This document shows, one piece after another, positions 1 through 7,976 of a DNA stretch of 64,000 bases. The stretch is from CAZUCE01 sp964619265 (GTDB lineage Bacteria > Planctomycetota > UBA1135 > GCA-002686595): NCBI GenBank assembly GCA_964619265.1, contig CAZUCE010000009.1, positions 62,001 through 126,000 on the forward strand. Reading direction: 5' to 3'. Each line of letters opens with the position of its first letter. Within the stretch, counting starts at the first letter, position 1. Position numbers and translations under genes: made by a program. The notes below the pieces were generated by a model. The model was not told where the DNA came from and searched no databases. It worked only from the letters and a program-made list of their open reading frames with translations.

Positions 1-129
1 CTCGCCCGGAGCAAAAGCGGCGGAGGCGCTTGGGGAAGGCCCTGGAATCACCCGCTTGTCCACAGCGGTCTCCAGGGCTGGACGTACACTCCACGGCCCC
101 AAGAACGGCATCGGGCCGACTTTCTCCCC

Positions 130-768
130 ATGAAACTCACACGTCTCCACGGACTTTCCACATGGCCGGTCTACCAGCCGGACCGGCGGATCGACTTCAA
201 CGGATTCTTCCTCGCGGCGGACGCCACCGGCGGTGCGGGCGGCATTTTGATCGACCCCATGCCGCTGGACCCGGTCCAGCTGGCCCAGGTCACGGAGCAG
301 GGCGGAGCCGGCTTCGTGATCGTCACGAACGCCGACCACCTGCGCGCCGGCGCCGAGCTAGCCGATCGCTTCCAGGCTCAGTTGGTGGCCCCGGCGCCGG
401 ACTCGGAGCGCTTTTCGGAGTCGATCCGGGGCCGAATCGACGCCTGGTTTGGACCCGATGAAGAACTTCCCGCGCCGCTCGCGGCGCTTTTCGACGTGAG
501 TTGGATGGCCGGGGGCAAGTCGCCCCTCGAACCGGCCCTCTATTGGAAAGCCCAGCAGGCTTGGGTCTTCTCAGACCTCGTGCGTTCCCACGAATCCGGA
601 CGCCTGCGGCTCTTACCGGCGCCCAAACTCTCCGACGAGTCCCGCGCCAAGGCGGACGTTCGCGAACTGCTCGCGCGCCCGGCCGAGGCGATCCTGCTCG
701 GCGATGGGGACTCGATCTTCAACGGAGCTCGCGAGGCCTTGGACGCCCTGGCTGCCGAGCTCGCCTGA
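130..768 (+). CDS. Degenerate metallo-beta-lactamase-fold protein
   Basis: A 212-residue soluble protein with no signal peptide. Residues about 20-75 follow the opening of a metallo-beta-lactamase fold: a beta hairpin ending in a Gly-rich ILIDPMPLD segment, then a strand and TNADHLRAG. That last motif sits where active members carry HxHxDH, and only the final D-H pair is kept. A later GDGDSIF stretch near residue 190 resembles the C-terminal metal-site region, where MBLs usually have GD(A/S)xxxxG. The likely reading is an MBL-fold protein that has lost part of its metal site, so its catalytic activity is doubtful. It ends 100 bases before the aminopeptidase gene in the same direction. The ATG is the only good start and has no strong Shine-Dalgarno sequence. 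The fold assignment is inference. Confidence 0.7.
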   Translation: MKLTRLHGLSTWPVYQPDRRIDFNGFFLAADATGGAGGILIDPMPLDPVQLAQVTEQGGAGFVIVTNADHLRAGAELADRFQAQLVAPAPDSERFSESIRGRIDAWFGPDEELPAPLAALFDVSWMAGGKSPLEPALYWKAQQAWVFSDLVRSHESGRLRLLPAPKLSDESRAKADVRELLARPAEAILLGDGDSIFNGAREALDALAAELA

Positions 769-868
769 TCGTTGTCCAAGCTCCGGCGCCCGAACGAACC
801 AGGCGCCGCCGCCTGCCACGGGCTGGCCTAGCTCACCCCTCTCTACCCTCAAACCTCTCGACTCCCTC

Positions 869-2332
869 GTGACGAACCGTATCGAGATTCCGATCGCCCT
901 CGGTGGCGAGCCCGCCGGCCGCATTCACGTTCTGCCGATCACGAAGTCGCGCTGGGCCAAGTTGCAGCGCGGTGAAGCGGACGCCCTTTCGCCCCAGGCC
1001 AAAGAAGCCATCGGTCGACTCGGCGGACTGGTTCGCTTCGAAGCCGGAGCCGGGCAGGACCTTCCGGTTTCCCTAGGCGACGGGTCGCTGTTGCTTTTGA
1101 TCGGGCTCGGCGAGGAGATCACGACCCGCGGCTTGCGCACCGCGGCTTCCTTTGCGACTTCTCGCATGGCGCCGGAAGAAGCCTGGAGCTTGATCGTTCC
1201 AGAGCCAGCCGGGCAAGTCGATGCCGGCGCGGCGCTGCGTGCTATGGCCGAAGGAGTGGCGCTCGGCCCGTACCGATTCAAGCGAACCGACAAGCCGGCT
1301 CCTAAGGTCGCGGGTCCGTGCCGACTTGTTTCGCGCGCGCCCGGCGGCGAGTCGTTGCTGGCCCGTACGCTGGCGCTGGTCGAGGGAATGTTGCTCACAC
1401 GCGACCTGGTCAACACACCGGCCGATGACCTCGGGCCGGGCGAATTGTCCGACGCGGCGCGCGAATCCGCCGAGCGCCACGGCATGCGGGTCACGGTGCT
1501 CACCGGCGAGGAAGTCGAGAAGCGCGGATTCCGTTTGGTGCATGCGGTGGGACGCGCCGCTTCCCGCCCCTCCACGGTCACGATCGTCGAAAATTACGCC
1601 GAGGGCACCAAGCCCGACCTGTCGATCGTTGGCAAGGGCGTGGTGTTCGACACCGGTGGGCTCGACATCAAGGTTTCCGGCTACATGCAACTCATGCGTA
1701 AGGACATGGGTGGCGCGGGCACCGTGATCGGAACGCTCGACGCCCTCGGCCGCATCGGTTCGAAGACGCCTTTCATGGCGGTGATCCCCGCGGCTGAAAA
1801 TGCGGTGGGCCCGCTCTCCATGCGCCCCGGAGACGTGTTCCGTGGCTACGACGGTCAAACCGTCGAAATCGGAAACACCGACGCCGAAGGGCGCCTACTG
1901 CTTGCCGACGGTTTGGCCTACTCGCGCGAACGCGGCGCTTCCCGCCTACTCGATGTGGCCACGCTGACCGGCGCTGCGCGCGTCGCGCTGGGGCCGGATG
2001 TGCCAGCGCTGTTTGGCACCGACGACGAGCTGGTGGCGTTGCTTGAACGCGAGAGTCGCGAGCTGGACGAGATGCTGTGGCGTATGCCTTTGGTGGACGC
2101 GTACGACGCGACGCTCGATAGCCCGTTCGCGGACATGAACAACTCGAGTTCGGACCGTCGCGGGGGCGCGATCACCGCGGCGCTGTTCCTCAAGCGGTTC
2201 GCGAAAGACACCCCCTGGGCCCACATCGATCTGTACGCCTGGGAGGATCGCGGTCGTCCGGGAACGCCGCGAGGTGGCAACGGAATGGCTGTTCGGACGC
2301 TGGTCGAAGCGATCGAGAAGCTCCCAGGCTGA
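869..2332 (+). CDS. pepA: Leucyl aminopeptidase, peptidase family M17
   Basis: A cytosolic two-metal aminopeptidase that removes N-terminal residues from peptides. The 487-residue length is normal for the family. The N-terminal macro-like domain (about 1-160) is followed by the catalytic domain. The M17 signature NTDAEGRL is present at about residues 336-343, and the metal/lysine region GKGVVFDTGGLDIK at about 255-268. The C-terminal part keeps the FADMNNSS and GGAITAALFL segments typical of the family. I chose the GTG at 869 because the family N-terminus begins here (TNRIEIP). The frame is open further upstream, but that part overlaps the preceding gene and is unlike a PepA N-terminus. No clear ribosome binding site precedes the GTG. 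Confidence 0.95.
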   Translation: MTNRIEIPIALGGEPAGRIHVLPITKSRWAKLQRGEADALSPQAKEAIGRLGGLVRFEAGAGQDLPVSLGDGSLLLLIGLGEEITTRGLRTAASFATSRMAPEEAWSLIVPEPAGQVDAGAALRAMAEGVALGPYRFKRTDKPAPKVAGPCRLVSRAPGGESLLARTLALVEGMLLTRDLVNTPADDLGPGELSDAARESAERHGMRVTVLTGEEVEKRGFRLVHAVGRAASRPSTVTIVENYAEGTKPDLSIVGKGVVFDTGGLDIKVSGYMQLMRKDMGGAGTVIGTLDALGRIGSKTPFMAVIPAAENAVGPLSMRPGDVFRGYDGQTVEIGNTDAEGRLLLADGLAYSRERGASRLLDVATLTGAARVALGPDVPALFGTDDELVALLERESRELDEMLWRMPLVDAYDATLDSPFADMNNSSSDRRGGAITAALFLKRFAKDTPWAHIDLYAWEDRGRPGTPRGGNGMAVRTLVEAIEKLPG

Positions 2333-2397
2333 CCGGGCAGAGATTTTCTCCGGACCGGACTGGGACCGAGGGGGCCGGCCGGCCGATAGCGGCCCGC

Positions 2398-3618
2398 ATG
2401 GGCCTCCAAGACTCCACTTCCGGCAACCTCATGGGCTCCCGTTCCGAATGGGAGTCCGGGAAGCTCCATTCGAAACAGGGTCGCAAGGGGCTCAGCGAGC
2501 TGGTGCTCGCCGCGGTGTTCCTTGTCGTAGGGTTCGGTGTCGGGCCCCAGCTCGAGCGCCTCGCAAACGAAGAGGTGCCTGAGTGGGTCGGGCAGATGGT
2601 CGGGGGATTCGGCGTGCTGGGGGGCCTGATCGGACTGATCGCCATCTGGCGGATCGCGGTACGGCTGCGCTTTGGGGCCCCGGTGCTCGAGTTGGGTGCG
2701 ACGCCTCTGGTGCGAGGACAGGTTGCGGGCGTCAAACTGCGGATTCCCCGGCGAGTACGGCTGGAGAGCATCTTGCGCGCGCGGCTTTCGGTGTGCGAGA
2801 TGACGACCTTGAAAGGTCCGCGCGGCCAGAGGACTCGGTCCGAAAAAATCCGTTTCCAATCCGCACGCTACGTGCGCGCGGATGGGTTTCGGCTCGAGCC
2901 CGAGGAGACCGTTCTTGAGTTCGAGCTACCGATCCCGACCGGGTATCCGGACGCCTCTCCCGCCCGCATAGGGGACCGGTTCATTTGGAGGCTCCAGCTC
3001 ACCGCGGTCACTTCAGGCCCGGACTTTTCCGCGGAGTACGAGCTGCCCGTTTTTGGACAAGTGGCCGAAGGGGAAGAGGAGCAGCTCAGGGACTCCGGCG
3101 ACCAGCCCACGGCTCGCGAGTTGCTCGAGTTGGCGCGCTTTCGCGTTGTTGAGACAGCCGGTGGGCTCGAAGCGATCCAACCTCTGATGCCCTCTCCCGC
3201 GATGAGTTCCACGCTGGCCGTGATGAACGGAGTTGTTTGGGGGGGCGTTTTCTTGGCCCGAGCCGCGGGGGCCCATCTGATCTTCCCGCTGGCCATGGGG
3301 CTGGTCGGAGCTTTGCTTCTTTTGGGCTGGATCAACAGCGTGTTTGGACGGGCTCGTCTTTCGGTCCGGCACGGAGAGCTAGGCGTGGTGAATGGCCTGC
3401 CCGGTTTGGGGTTGCGCGGCTCGTTCGATCGCGAAGCGCTGGAAGCGATGCGGATTGCCCCGGGGGATCGCACCGGCTCCGCGAGGTTGTTCCACCTGGC
3501 TGTGGCCGAGGAGGCGCCGACCCTTGGGGGTCGCAGGGTTGTGGCGGCGTTGCCCGATGAATCCACGGCCGAAGCGCTTCGCGAGGAGTTGCGCGACGCG
3601 CTAAGTCGCGCGGCTTGA
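2398..3618 (+). CDS. Conserved membrane protein of unknown function
   Basis: A 406-residue protein with four probable membrane segments in two pairs. The first pair is at about residues 33-50 and 62-86; the second is at about 272-292 and 295-316. Between the pairs lies a soluble beta-rich domain of about 180 residues, and a soluble C-terminal region follows the second pair. This layout resembles DUF3592-type membrane proteins, but I see no diagnostic motif. An alternative in-frame ATG lies at 2431. It starts 65 bases after pepA in the same direction, so the two may be cotranscribed. The function is unknown. Confidence 0.75.
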   Translation: MGLQDSTSGNLMGSRSEWESGKLHSKQGRKGLSELVLAAVFLVVGFGVGPQLERLANEEVPEWVGQMVGGFGVLGGLIGLIAIWRIAVRLRFGAPVLELGATPLVRGQVAGVKLRIPRRVRLESILRARLSVCEMTTLKGPRGQRTRSEKIRFQSARYVRADGFRLEPEETVLEFELPIPTGYPDASPARIGDRFIWRLQLTAVTSGPDFSAEYELPVFGQVAEGEEEQLRDSGDQPTARELLELARFRVVETAGGLEAIQPLMPSPAMSSTLAVMNGVVWGGVFLARAAGAHLIFPLAMGLVGALLLLGWINSVFGRARLSVRHGELGVVNGLPGLGLRGSFDREALEAMRIAPGDRTGSARLFHLAVAEEAPTLGGRRVVAALPDESTAEALREELRDALSRAA

Positions 3619-3751
3619 TGCTTGTCCTTTGCAGGCCAGGTCCTGCGGGCCCTCGGTAGGGATCGGATTCAGGACTCTAGGGCCGCTGAGCACGGCCCGA
3701 CGAGCGTGACGACGCCCTGGCGGACTGCGCGAAGCCGCAGCAGGGAGTTTT

Positions 3752-4642
3752 TCAACGGCCTGCTAGGAGCTCGACCAAGCGATCGACGAAGGGCTCGCCC
3801 AGGCCTGGGCCTTGCTCGGGGTAGAGGTAGGGCTCAATCAGCTCGAGTTCCATCAAGGCGAGCTCGCCATCGAGCCCTTGGACCATGTCGACCCGCGCAT
3901 ACAGCAGCGGGCCGGGGGCCGCTTGAACGATCGTGCGCACCCGTTCGATCTCGGCCGCGGTCGGCTCGTGGACCGATTCGGTCGCGCCGTACATCGATTG
4001 GACCCGGTAGTCGCCGGGCCCAGGGAGCTTGCGGATCGCGTGGGAAAAGACCTCGCCGAAGAAGACGAAGGAAAACTCCCCTTCGGTTTGAATCGAGGGC
4101 AAGAACGGTTGCAGCAGGAGCTGGCCGGGGGGGAGCTCCTCGGCGGGAGGGAGCGGCGCCCCGCGTCGCAGGGTGGCTTGACGCCAGGCGCCGGCTCCCA
4201 CGCGGGGCTTGGCGACCAGGCGATCCGTGGACCAGGTTTCGTAGGCGCGCTCGGCGTCGGACGGCTCGAGCGTGTCGAGCAGGTGGGTGGGGACGGTGGG
4301 GATGCCCGCTTGCTCGAGCTCTTGGAGGTAGCCTTTTTCCAAGTTCCACCGGACGGTCGACAGGGGATTCAGGAGCGGGCGGTGCCCGGCCAGGGCATCC
4401 AGCCGGGCGAGGAACTCCCCGGGACGCTCCATGTAGTCCCAAGTGGTCCCGATCACGAAAGCCTCGGTCTCGGCGGAATCGAGGCCGGGTGCGTCCCAGG
4501 CTTGGGCCTCGAGGCGTAGCCCACGCCCCTCACAGGCCCTGGCCAGGGGCGGAAACTCGAGCTCGTGCTCGAATGCGTCCGGCCGGCGGTCCTTCCCGGT
4601 CCCCAGCATGTTGGAAGAGGACAAGAAAGTGACGGATCGCAT
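3752..4642 (-). CDS. ATP-grasp ligase, DcsG/RimK-like
   Basis: A 296-residue ATP-grasp protein, a family that joins a carboxylate to an amine, hydroxyl or similar group through an acyl-phosphate. Visible features are the N-terminal GTTWDYMERPGEFLARLD segment (about 62-80) followed by NPLSTVRWNLEKGYLQEL, a pattern I associate with DcsG-type cycloligases. Next come the nucleotide-binding strand LVAKPRVGAGAW (about 140-151) and an LLLQPFLPSI segment. The metal-binding end is MELELIEPYLY, with acidic residues near 270-275. The start is at 4642 (MRSVTF); the open frame upstream is Arg/Ser-rich and unconvincing. It diverges from the OlsB-like gene with 126 bases between starts. This placement suggests a role in the same aminolipid or peptide pathway, which is inference. 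Confidence 0.85.
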   Translation of the reverse strand: MRSVTFLSSSNMLGTGKDRRPDAFEHELEFPPLARACEGRGLRLEAQAWDAPGLDSAETEAFVIGTTWDYMERPGEFLARLDALAGHRPLLNPLSTVRWNLEKGYLQELEQAGIPTVPTHLLDTLEPSDAERAYETWSTDRLVAKPRVGAGAWRQATLRRGAPLPPAEELPPGQLLLQPFLPSIQTEGEFSFVFFGEVFSHAIRKLPGPGDYRVQSMYGATESVHEPTAAEIERVRTIVQAAPGPLLYARVDMVQGLDGELALMELELIEPYLYPEQGPGLGEPFVDRLVELLAGR

Positions 4643-4768
4643 AGGGGCAGAAGAGGGAATGGACCGGCGGCGGCGGAGGGCCATGAAATCTTCGCAAGGG
4701 CTTCGAAGATTCCTGGCCGCTGAACGCGATAGCCTTTACCCCCGAACGTAACGTTCCACTCAGACCCC

Positions 4769-5722
4769 ATGTCAGCTCGCTCCCAAGACACGCCCGACGC
4801 CGGGCCTCTCGCCCAACGCTCTCGCCAGGTGTCGGACGGTCTTCCCGAGGTGGCTGCCCCGGAGCCGGCTGCCCCGGAGCTGGGGGCCGCACCCCGAGCT
4901 GATCGATCCAGCGGAGCGTCCGTGGCTCGGCCCGCCCCGGTGGCCAGTCCTGAGTTCGACTTGCCGGAGAATTTGCGGTTCGAGTTGGAAGAGGGCCGCT
5001 ACCACGTCCGCTTGGCCCGCAACGAGTCCGAGGTGCGGGCTGCCCAGCGGGTCCGGTTCGAGGTCTTCAACCGGGAACTCGGGGAAGGGCTCGACTGCAA
5101 CACGGAGCTGGGTCTCGACCGGGATCGCTTTGATGCCAACTGCCATCACGTGATTCTGATCGAGGCGTCCACAGGCCGCATCGTCGGGACCTATCGCTGT
5201 CAGACCGCAGCCATGGCCCGCGCCGGCCAGGGCTTCTACTGTGACGGAGAGTACGAGCTCGCCTCGCTGCCCGAAGAGGTGCTCGAACGCGCCGTCGAGA
5301 CTGGCCGCGCCTGTTTGCTGCTCGAGCATCGCCAGGGCACTGGGCTGTTTGGCCTATGGCGCGGACTGGCGGCCTACTTGCTGGCTCACAACGCTCGCTA
5401 CATGTTCGGCTGCTGCTCGCTCACCAGCCAAAACCCGCGCGAGGGGCTGATCGCGAATGCCTGGCTTGAGAAACGCGGCAAGATCAACACCGAGGTCCAG
5501 GTGCCGGTGCGTGCGAGCCACCGGTGCGAGGGCGCGGAGCCACTCCCGAGTGAGGTCGCGAAGTTCAAGCTGCCGAAGCTGTTCGGCAGCTACATGCGCT
5601 ACGGGGCTCTGGCCTGCAGCCCGCCGGCCCTGGACCGTGAATTTGGCACCGTCGACTTCCTGGTGCTGTTCGACCTCGAGCGGCTTGAGCAGAAGCTCTA
5701 CGGGCTGTTCTTCGAGTTCTAG
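4769..5722 (+). CDS. GNAT acyltransferase, OlsB/hemolysin-like (Acetyltransf_5)
   Basis: A 317-residue protein. The first 60 residues are Pro/Ala-rich and probably disordered. From about residue 70 it follows the OlsB-type GNAT pattern: YHVRLARNESEVRAAQRVRFEVF, then ELGEGLDCNTELGLDRDRFD, HHVILIEASTGRIVGTYR, and a later GLFGLWRGLAAYLL helix. OlsB proteins use acyl-ACP to N-acylate ornithine, the first step of ornithine-lipid synthesis. Related proteins acylate other amines. The gene that follows encodes an OlsA/PlsC-type acyltransferase, which supports an acyl-amino-acid lipid role. The substrate cannot be read from the sequence. Confidence 0.85.
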   Translation: MSARSQDTPDAGPLAQRSRQVSDGLPEVAAPEPAAPELGAAPRADRSSGASVARPAPVASPEFDLPENLRFELEEGRYHVRLARNESEVRAAQRVRFEVFNRELGEGLDCNTELGLDRDRFDANCHHVILIEASTGRIVGTYRCQTAAMARAGQGFYCDGEYELASLPEEVLERAVETGRACLLLEHRQGTGLFGLWRGLAAYLLAHNARYMFGCCSLTSQNPREGLIANAWLEKRGKINTEVQVPVRASHRCEGAEPLPSEVAKFKLPKLFGSYMRYGALACSPPALDREFGTVDFLVLFDLERLEQKLYGLFFEF

Positions 5723-5851
5723 CAACCCGCGGCGGGGCTTTGCCCTGTGGGCTACTTCGGGCGAAGTCTCGGCCGAAGGAACCCTCCCACGGCGAGCTGA
5801 GGCCGGCTGCGCCGTTGCCCGGTTGCGGGCCTTGCTCCACACTGGCCAGCG

Positions 5852-6661
5852 ATGTCGGCTGAAACCGGAACCGAGGCACAGCTCCGTGCCGGCGCTTGGG
5901 CACGGTGGCTGGGATGGGGCCGGGGGGTCCGTCGGGTGGCTCTGCTTTCCGTCACAACCGGGGCGCTCTACGGGATCTACCTGGGCGGGTACGCCCTGCG
6001 CCGGGATCGAATCCGCCGGGCGGCGTTCCGCAGCCGGATGATCCAGCGCTGGGCGCGGACCAGCCTGTGGGTCCTGGGGGCCCGAATTCGGGAGTCCGGC
6101 CCCCCTCCGGAGAGCTCCCTGGTGGTTTCGAACCATCTCTCCTACTTGGATATCCTGGTTCTAGGATCTAGGTTCCCGAGCCTATTCGTCTCCAAGGCCG
6201 AGGTGGCTCGCTGGCCCGTCATGGGCCTCCTAGCCCGCACCAGCGGCACAATTTTCGTGGACCGCGACCGGAAAAGGGACCTTCCCAAGGTCGCCAGCCA
6301 GATCGCGGGAGAGCTAGAAGCGGGCAGCTCGGTGGTTCTGTTCCCCGAGGGAACCAGCTCGGGGGGGGCGGACCTGCTACCCTTTCGTCCATCGCTTTTG
6401 GCGCCAGCAGCGCAGACCGGTCGCCCGGTCCGCTATGCCTCTCTTCGCTATCAGGCCCCTCCAGGGCACCCACCGGCCTCACAATGCCTCTGCTGGTGGG
6501 GCGATATGGCCTTTGGGGGTCACTTCTGGGCCCTTCTCCGCCTACCCTATTTCGACGCTGACGTCCGCTTCGGGGCTGAGCCCGTGGGTGGGACCGACCG
6601 CAAAGTCCTCGCCGACCACCTATGGCACGCCGTCCGGAACCTGTTCGAACCGACGACATGA
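5852..6661 (+). CDS. 1-acylglycerol-3-phosphate-type O-acyltransferase (PlsC/OlsA-like)
   Basis: A 269-residue membrane-associated acyltransferase of the PlsC family. A hydrophobic N-terminal segment lies at about 28-48. The catalytic HxxxxD motif is NHLSYLD, with His95 and Asp100. The substrate-binding FPEGTSS motif lies at about 164-170, and a VDRDRKRD segment sits between them as expected. PlsC uses acyl-ACP or acyl-CoA to acylate lysophosphatidate; OlsA does the same to lyso-ornithine lipid. The adjacent OlsB-like gene makes the OlsA role attractive. Its TGA stop overlaps the ATG of the next gene (ATGA), which indicates translational coupling. Confidence 0.9.
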   Translation: MSAETGTEAQLRAGAWARWLGWGRGVRRVALLSVTTGALYGIYLGGYALRRDRIRRAAFRSRMIQRWARTSLWVLGARIRESGPPPESSLVVSNHLSYLDILVLGSRFPSLFVSKAEVARWPVMGLLARTSGTIFVDRDRKRDLPKVASQIAGELEAGSSVVLFPEGTSSGGADLLPFRPSLLAPAAQTGRPVRYASLRYQAPPGHPPASQCLCWWGDMAFGGHFWALLRLPYFDADVRFGAEPVGGTDRKVLADHLWHAVRNLFEPTT

Positions 6662-7239
6662 GCCCTGCACCTGCCTCTTCACCCGCCCGACGCCTGGTCG
6701 AGCACAACCTCCAAGTCCTCTCTCAGGGGCTGGATCTGGTGACACGTTTGCAGGCCCATGCCGACGGAGAGCAGCTGTATGTGCGCGCACCGGAGCACCT
6801 GGCCCACAACGGGCCTGGTAGCCACCTGCGACACATCCATGACCTCTACCTCTGCTTTCTGAGAGATCGCACCGAAGGGAAGATCGACTACGACCGCCGC
6901 GAGCGGGATGAGCGCTTCGAGCGCGATGCCGAATACGCCGCGAAGACCGTTCGGGGAACGATGGAGCGCCTCGATGCTTTGACCGAGGAGGATCTTCAGG
7001 GCGTGGTCATCGTCAAGCTTGACGCCGACCTAGCCGACGAACATCCCTTCCACGAGAGCACGATTGAGCGCGAGCTGGCTTCTCTGCTCAGTCACACCAT
7101 CCACCACTACGCACTCGTTGCGCTGATCCTGCGCGCGCAGGGTTTCGAGTGCGAAGCGCAGTTCGGCGTAGCGCCTGCGACGCTGGACTACTGGAAGCGG
7201 AGCGGCGTGTGTGTACCGTCTCTTGGCTCTTCGAGCTGA
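6658..7239 (+). CDS. DinB-like four-helix metal-binding protein
   Basis: A 193-residue protein with DinB-superfamily architecture. There is a first helix after residue 10, an HNGPGSHLRHIHDLY segment at about 53-67, and a C-terminal LLSHTIHHYALV segment at about 143-154. The three His groups are those that bind a divalent metal in this fold. Members act as thiol-dependent transferases or damage-induced proteins of unknown function. The start at 6658 lies in an ATGA overlap with the acyltransferase stop, and the 3' end overlaps the next gene by 31 bases. Both show that it belongs to the same transcription unit. Confidence 0.8.
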   Translation: MSPAPASSPARRLVEHNLQVLSQGLDLVTRLQAHADGEQLYVRAPEHLAHNGPGSHLRHIHDLYLCFLRDRTEGKIDYDRRERDERFERDAEYAAKTVRGTMERLDALTEEDLQGVVIVKLDADLADEHPFHESTIERELASLLSHTIHHYALVALILRAQGFECEAQFGVAPATLDYWKRSGVCVPSLGSSS

Positions 7240-7976
7240 CGGCGGAAGAATCCGCCGCGCGCTTCGAGCTGTTTTTCAATCGTGATGAGTCCCGCAGTCG
7301 GGGCTCGGCACGTCCGCCGGAAGTGATCCGGCAGCTGGGCTCTCCGGCGGTACTTGCGCCGATCGACTCCGACGCGGGCGGTAGTTGGCTAGCGGCCAAT
7401 GACCGCGGGTTGGTTGTTGCGTTGCTGAACCTCTATCAAGCGCGTGGCGGTTCGCGCGCCGGTACCACGAGCCGCGGAGTGCTTCCCATCGAGTGGGGAC
7501 AGTTGGCTTCGGTCCGCGAGGTTCGAGAGTCTTTTGCAGAGCGCTCACTGGACGAATTCGCAGGCTTTCGCTTGCTCGCATTCGACGCAACCGGAGCCGC
7601 GGGCCTCGGCGCTTGGTTCGGGGATCGGCGGGAATGGAATCCGAAACCCGAAGCTCCGATCATCTCGTCGGGATTCTCCCTATCCGAGGTCGAACGGGCG
7701 CGCCGAGCCACGTATTCAAACCAGCTCGCCCGTTGCGGCGGAACGACTTCGGAAGCCTTGCGCGCCTTTCATTCCAGTACCCAACCCGAGCCGGGCCCGT
7801 TGGCCGTTCGGATGACCCGCGACGACGCCCGGACGGTCTCGACCACGCGCGTCCTTGTCGGGCCTGAGAGCGTGGAGATGCACTACGCGAGCGTGGGCCC
7901 TCAGGATGGAGATTGGTCCGGTCAGCCGGTCGTAACCAGCTTGCCGCGCAGCTCTCGGCCGCAGGCTTCCAAGTGA
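7209..7976 (+). CDS. NRDE/TANGO2 family protein
   Basis: A 255-residue protein. The GTG start at 7209 gives an N-terminus of Met-Cys-Thr-Val-Ser-Trp, matching the NRDE family, whose second residue is a conserved Cys resembling an Ntn-hydrolase nucleophile. The NRDE signature appears as FNRDES at about residues 25-30, followed by the conserved GGSWLAAN and GLVVALLNLY segments. Human TANGO2 is implicated in lipid, acyl-CoA or haem handling. The start codon lies inside the end of the DinB-like gene, and the stop overlaps the next start (GTGA). Placement among acyltransferase genes fits a lipid-linked role, but the reaction is unknown. Confidence 0.88.
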   Translation: MCTVSWLFELTAEESAARFELFFNRDESRSRGSARPPEVIRQLGSPAVLAPIDSDAGGSWLAANDRGLVVALLNLYQARGGSRAGTTSRGVLPIEWGQLASVREVRESFAERSLDEFAGFRLLAFDATGAAGLGAWFGDRREWNPKPEAPIISSGFSLSEVERARRATYSNQLARCGGTTSEALRAFHSSTQPEPGPLAVRMTRDDARTVSTTRVLVGPESVEMHYASVGPQDGDWSGQPVVTSLPRSSRPQASK

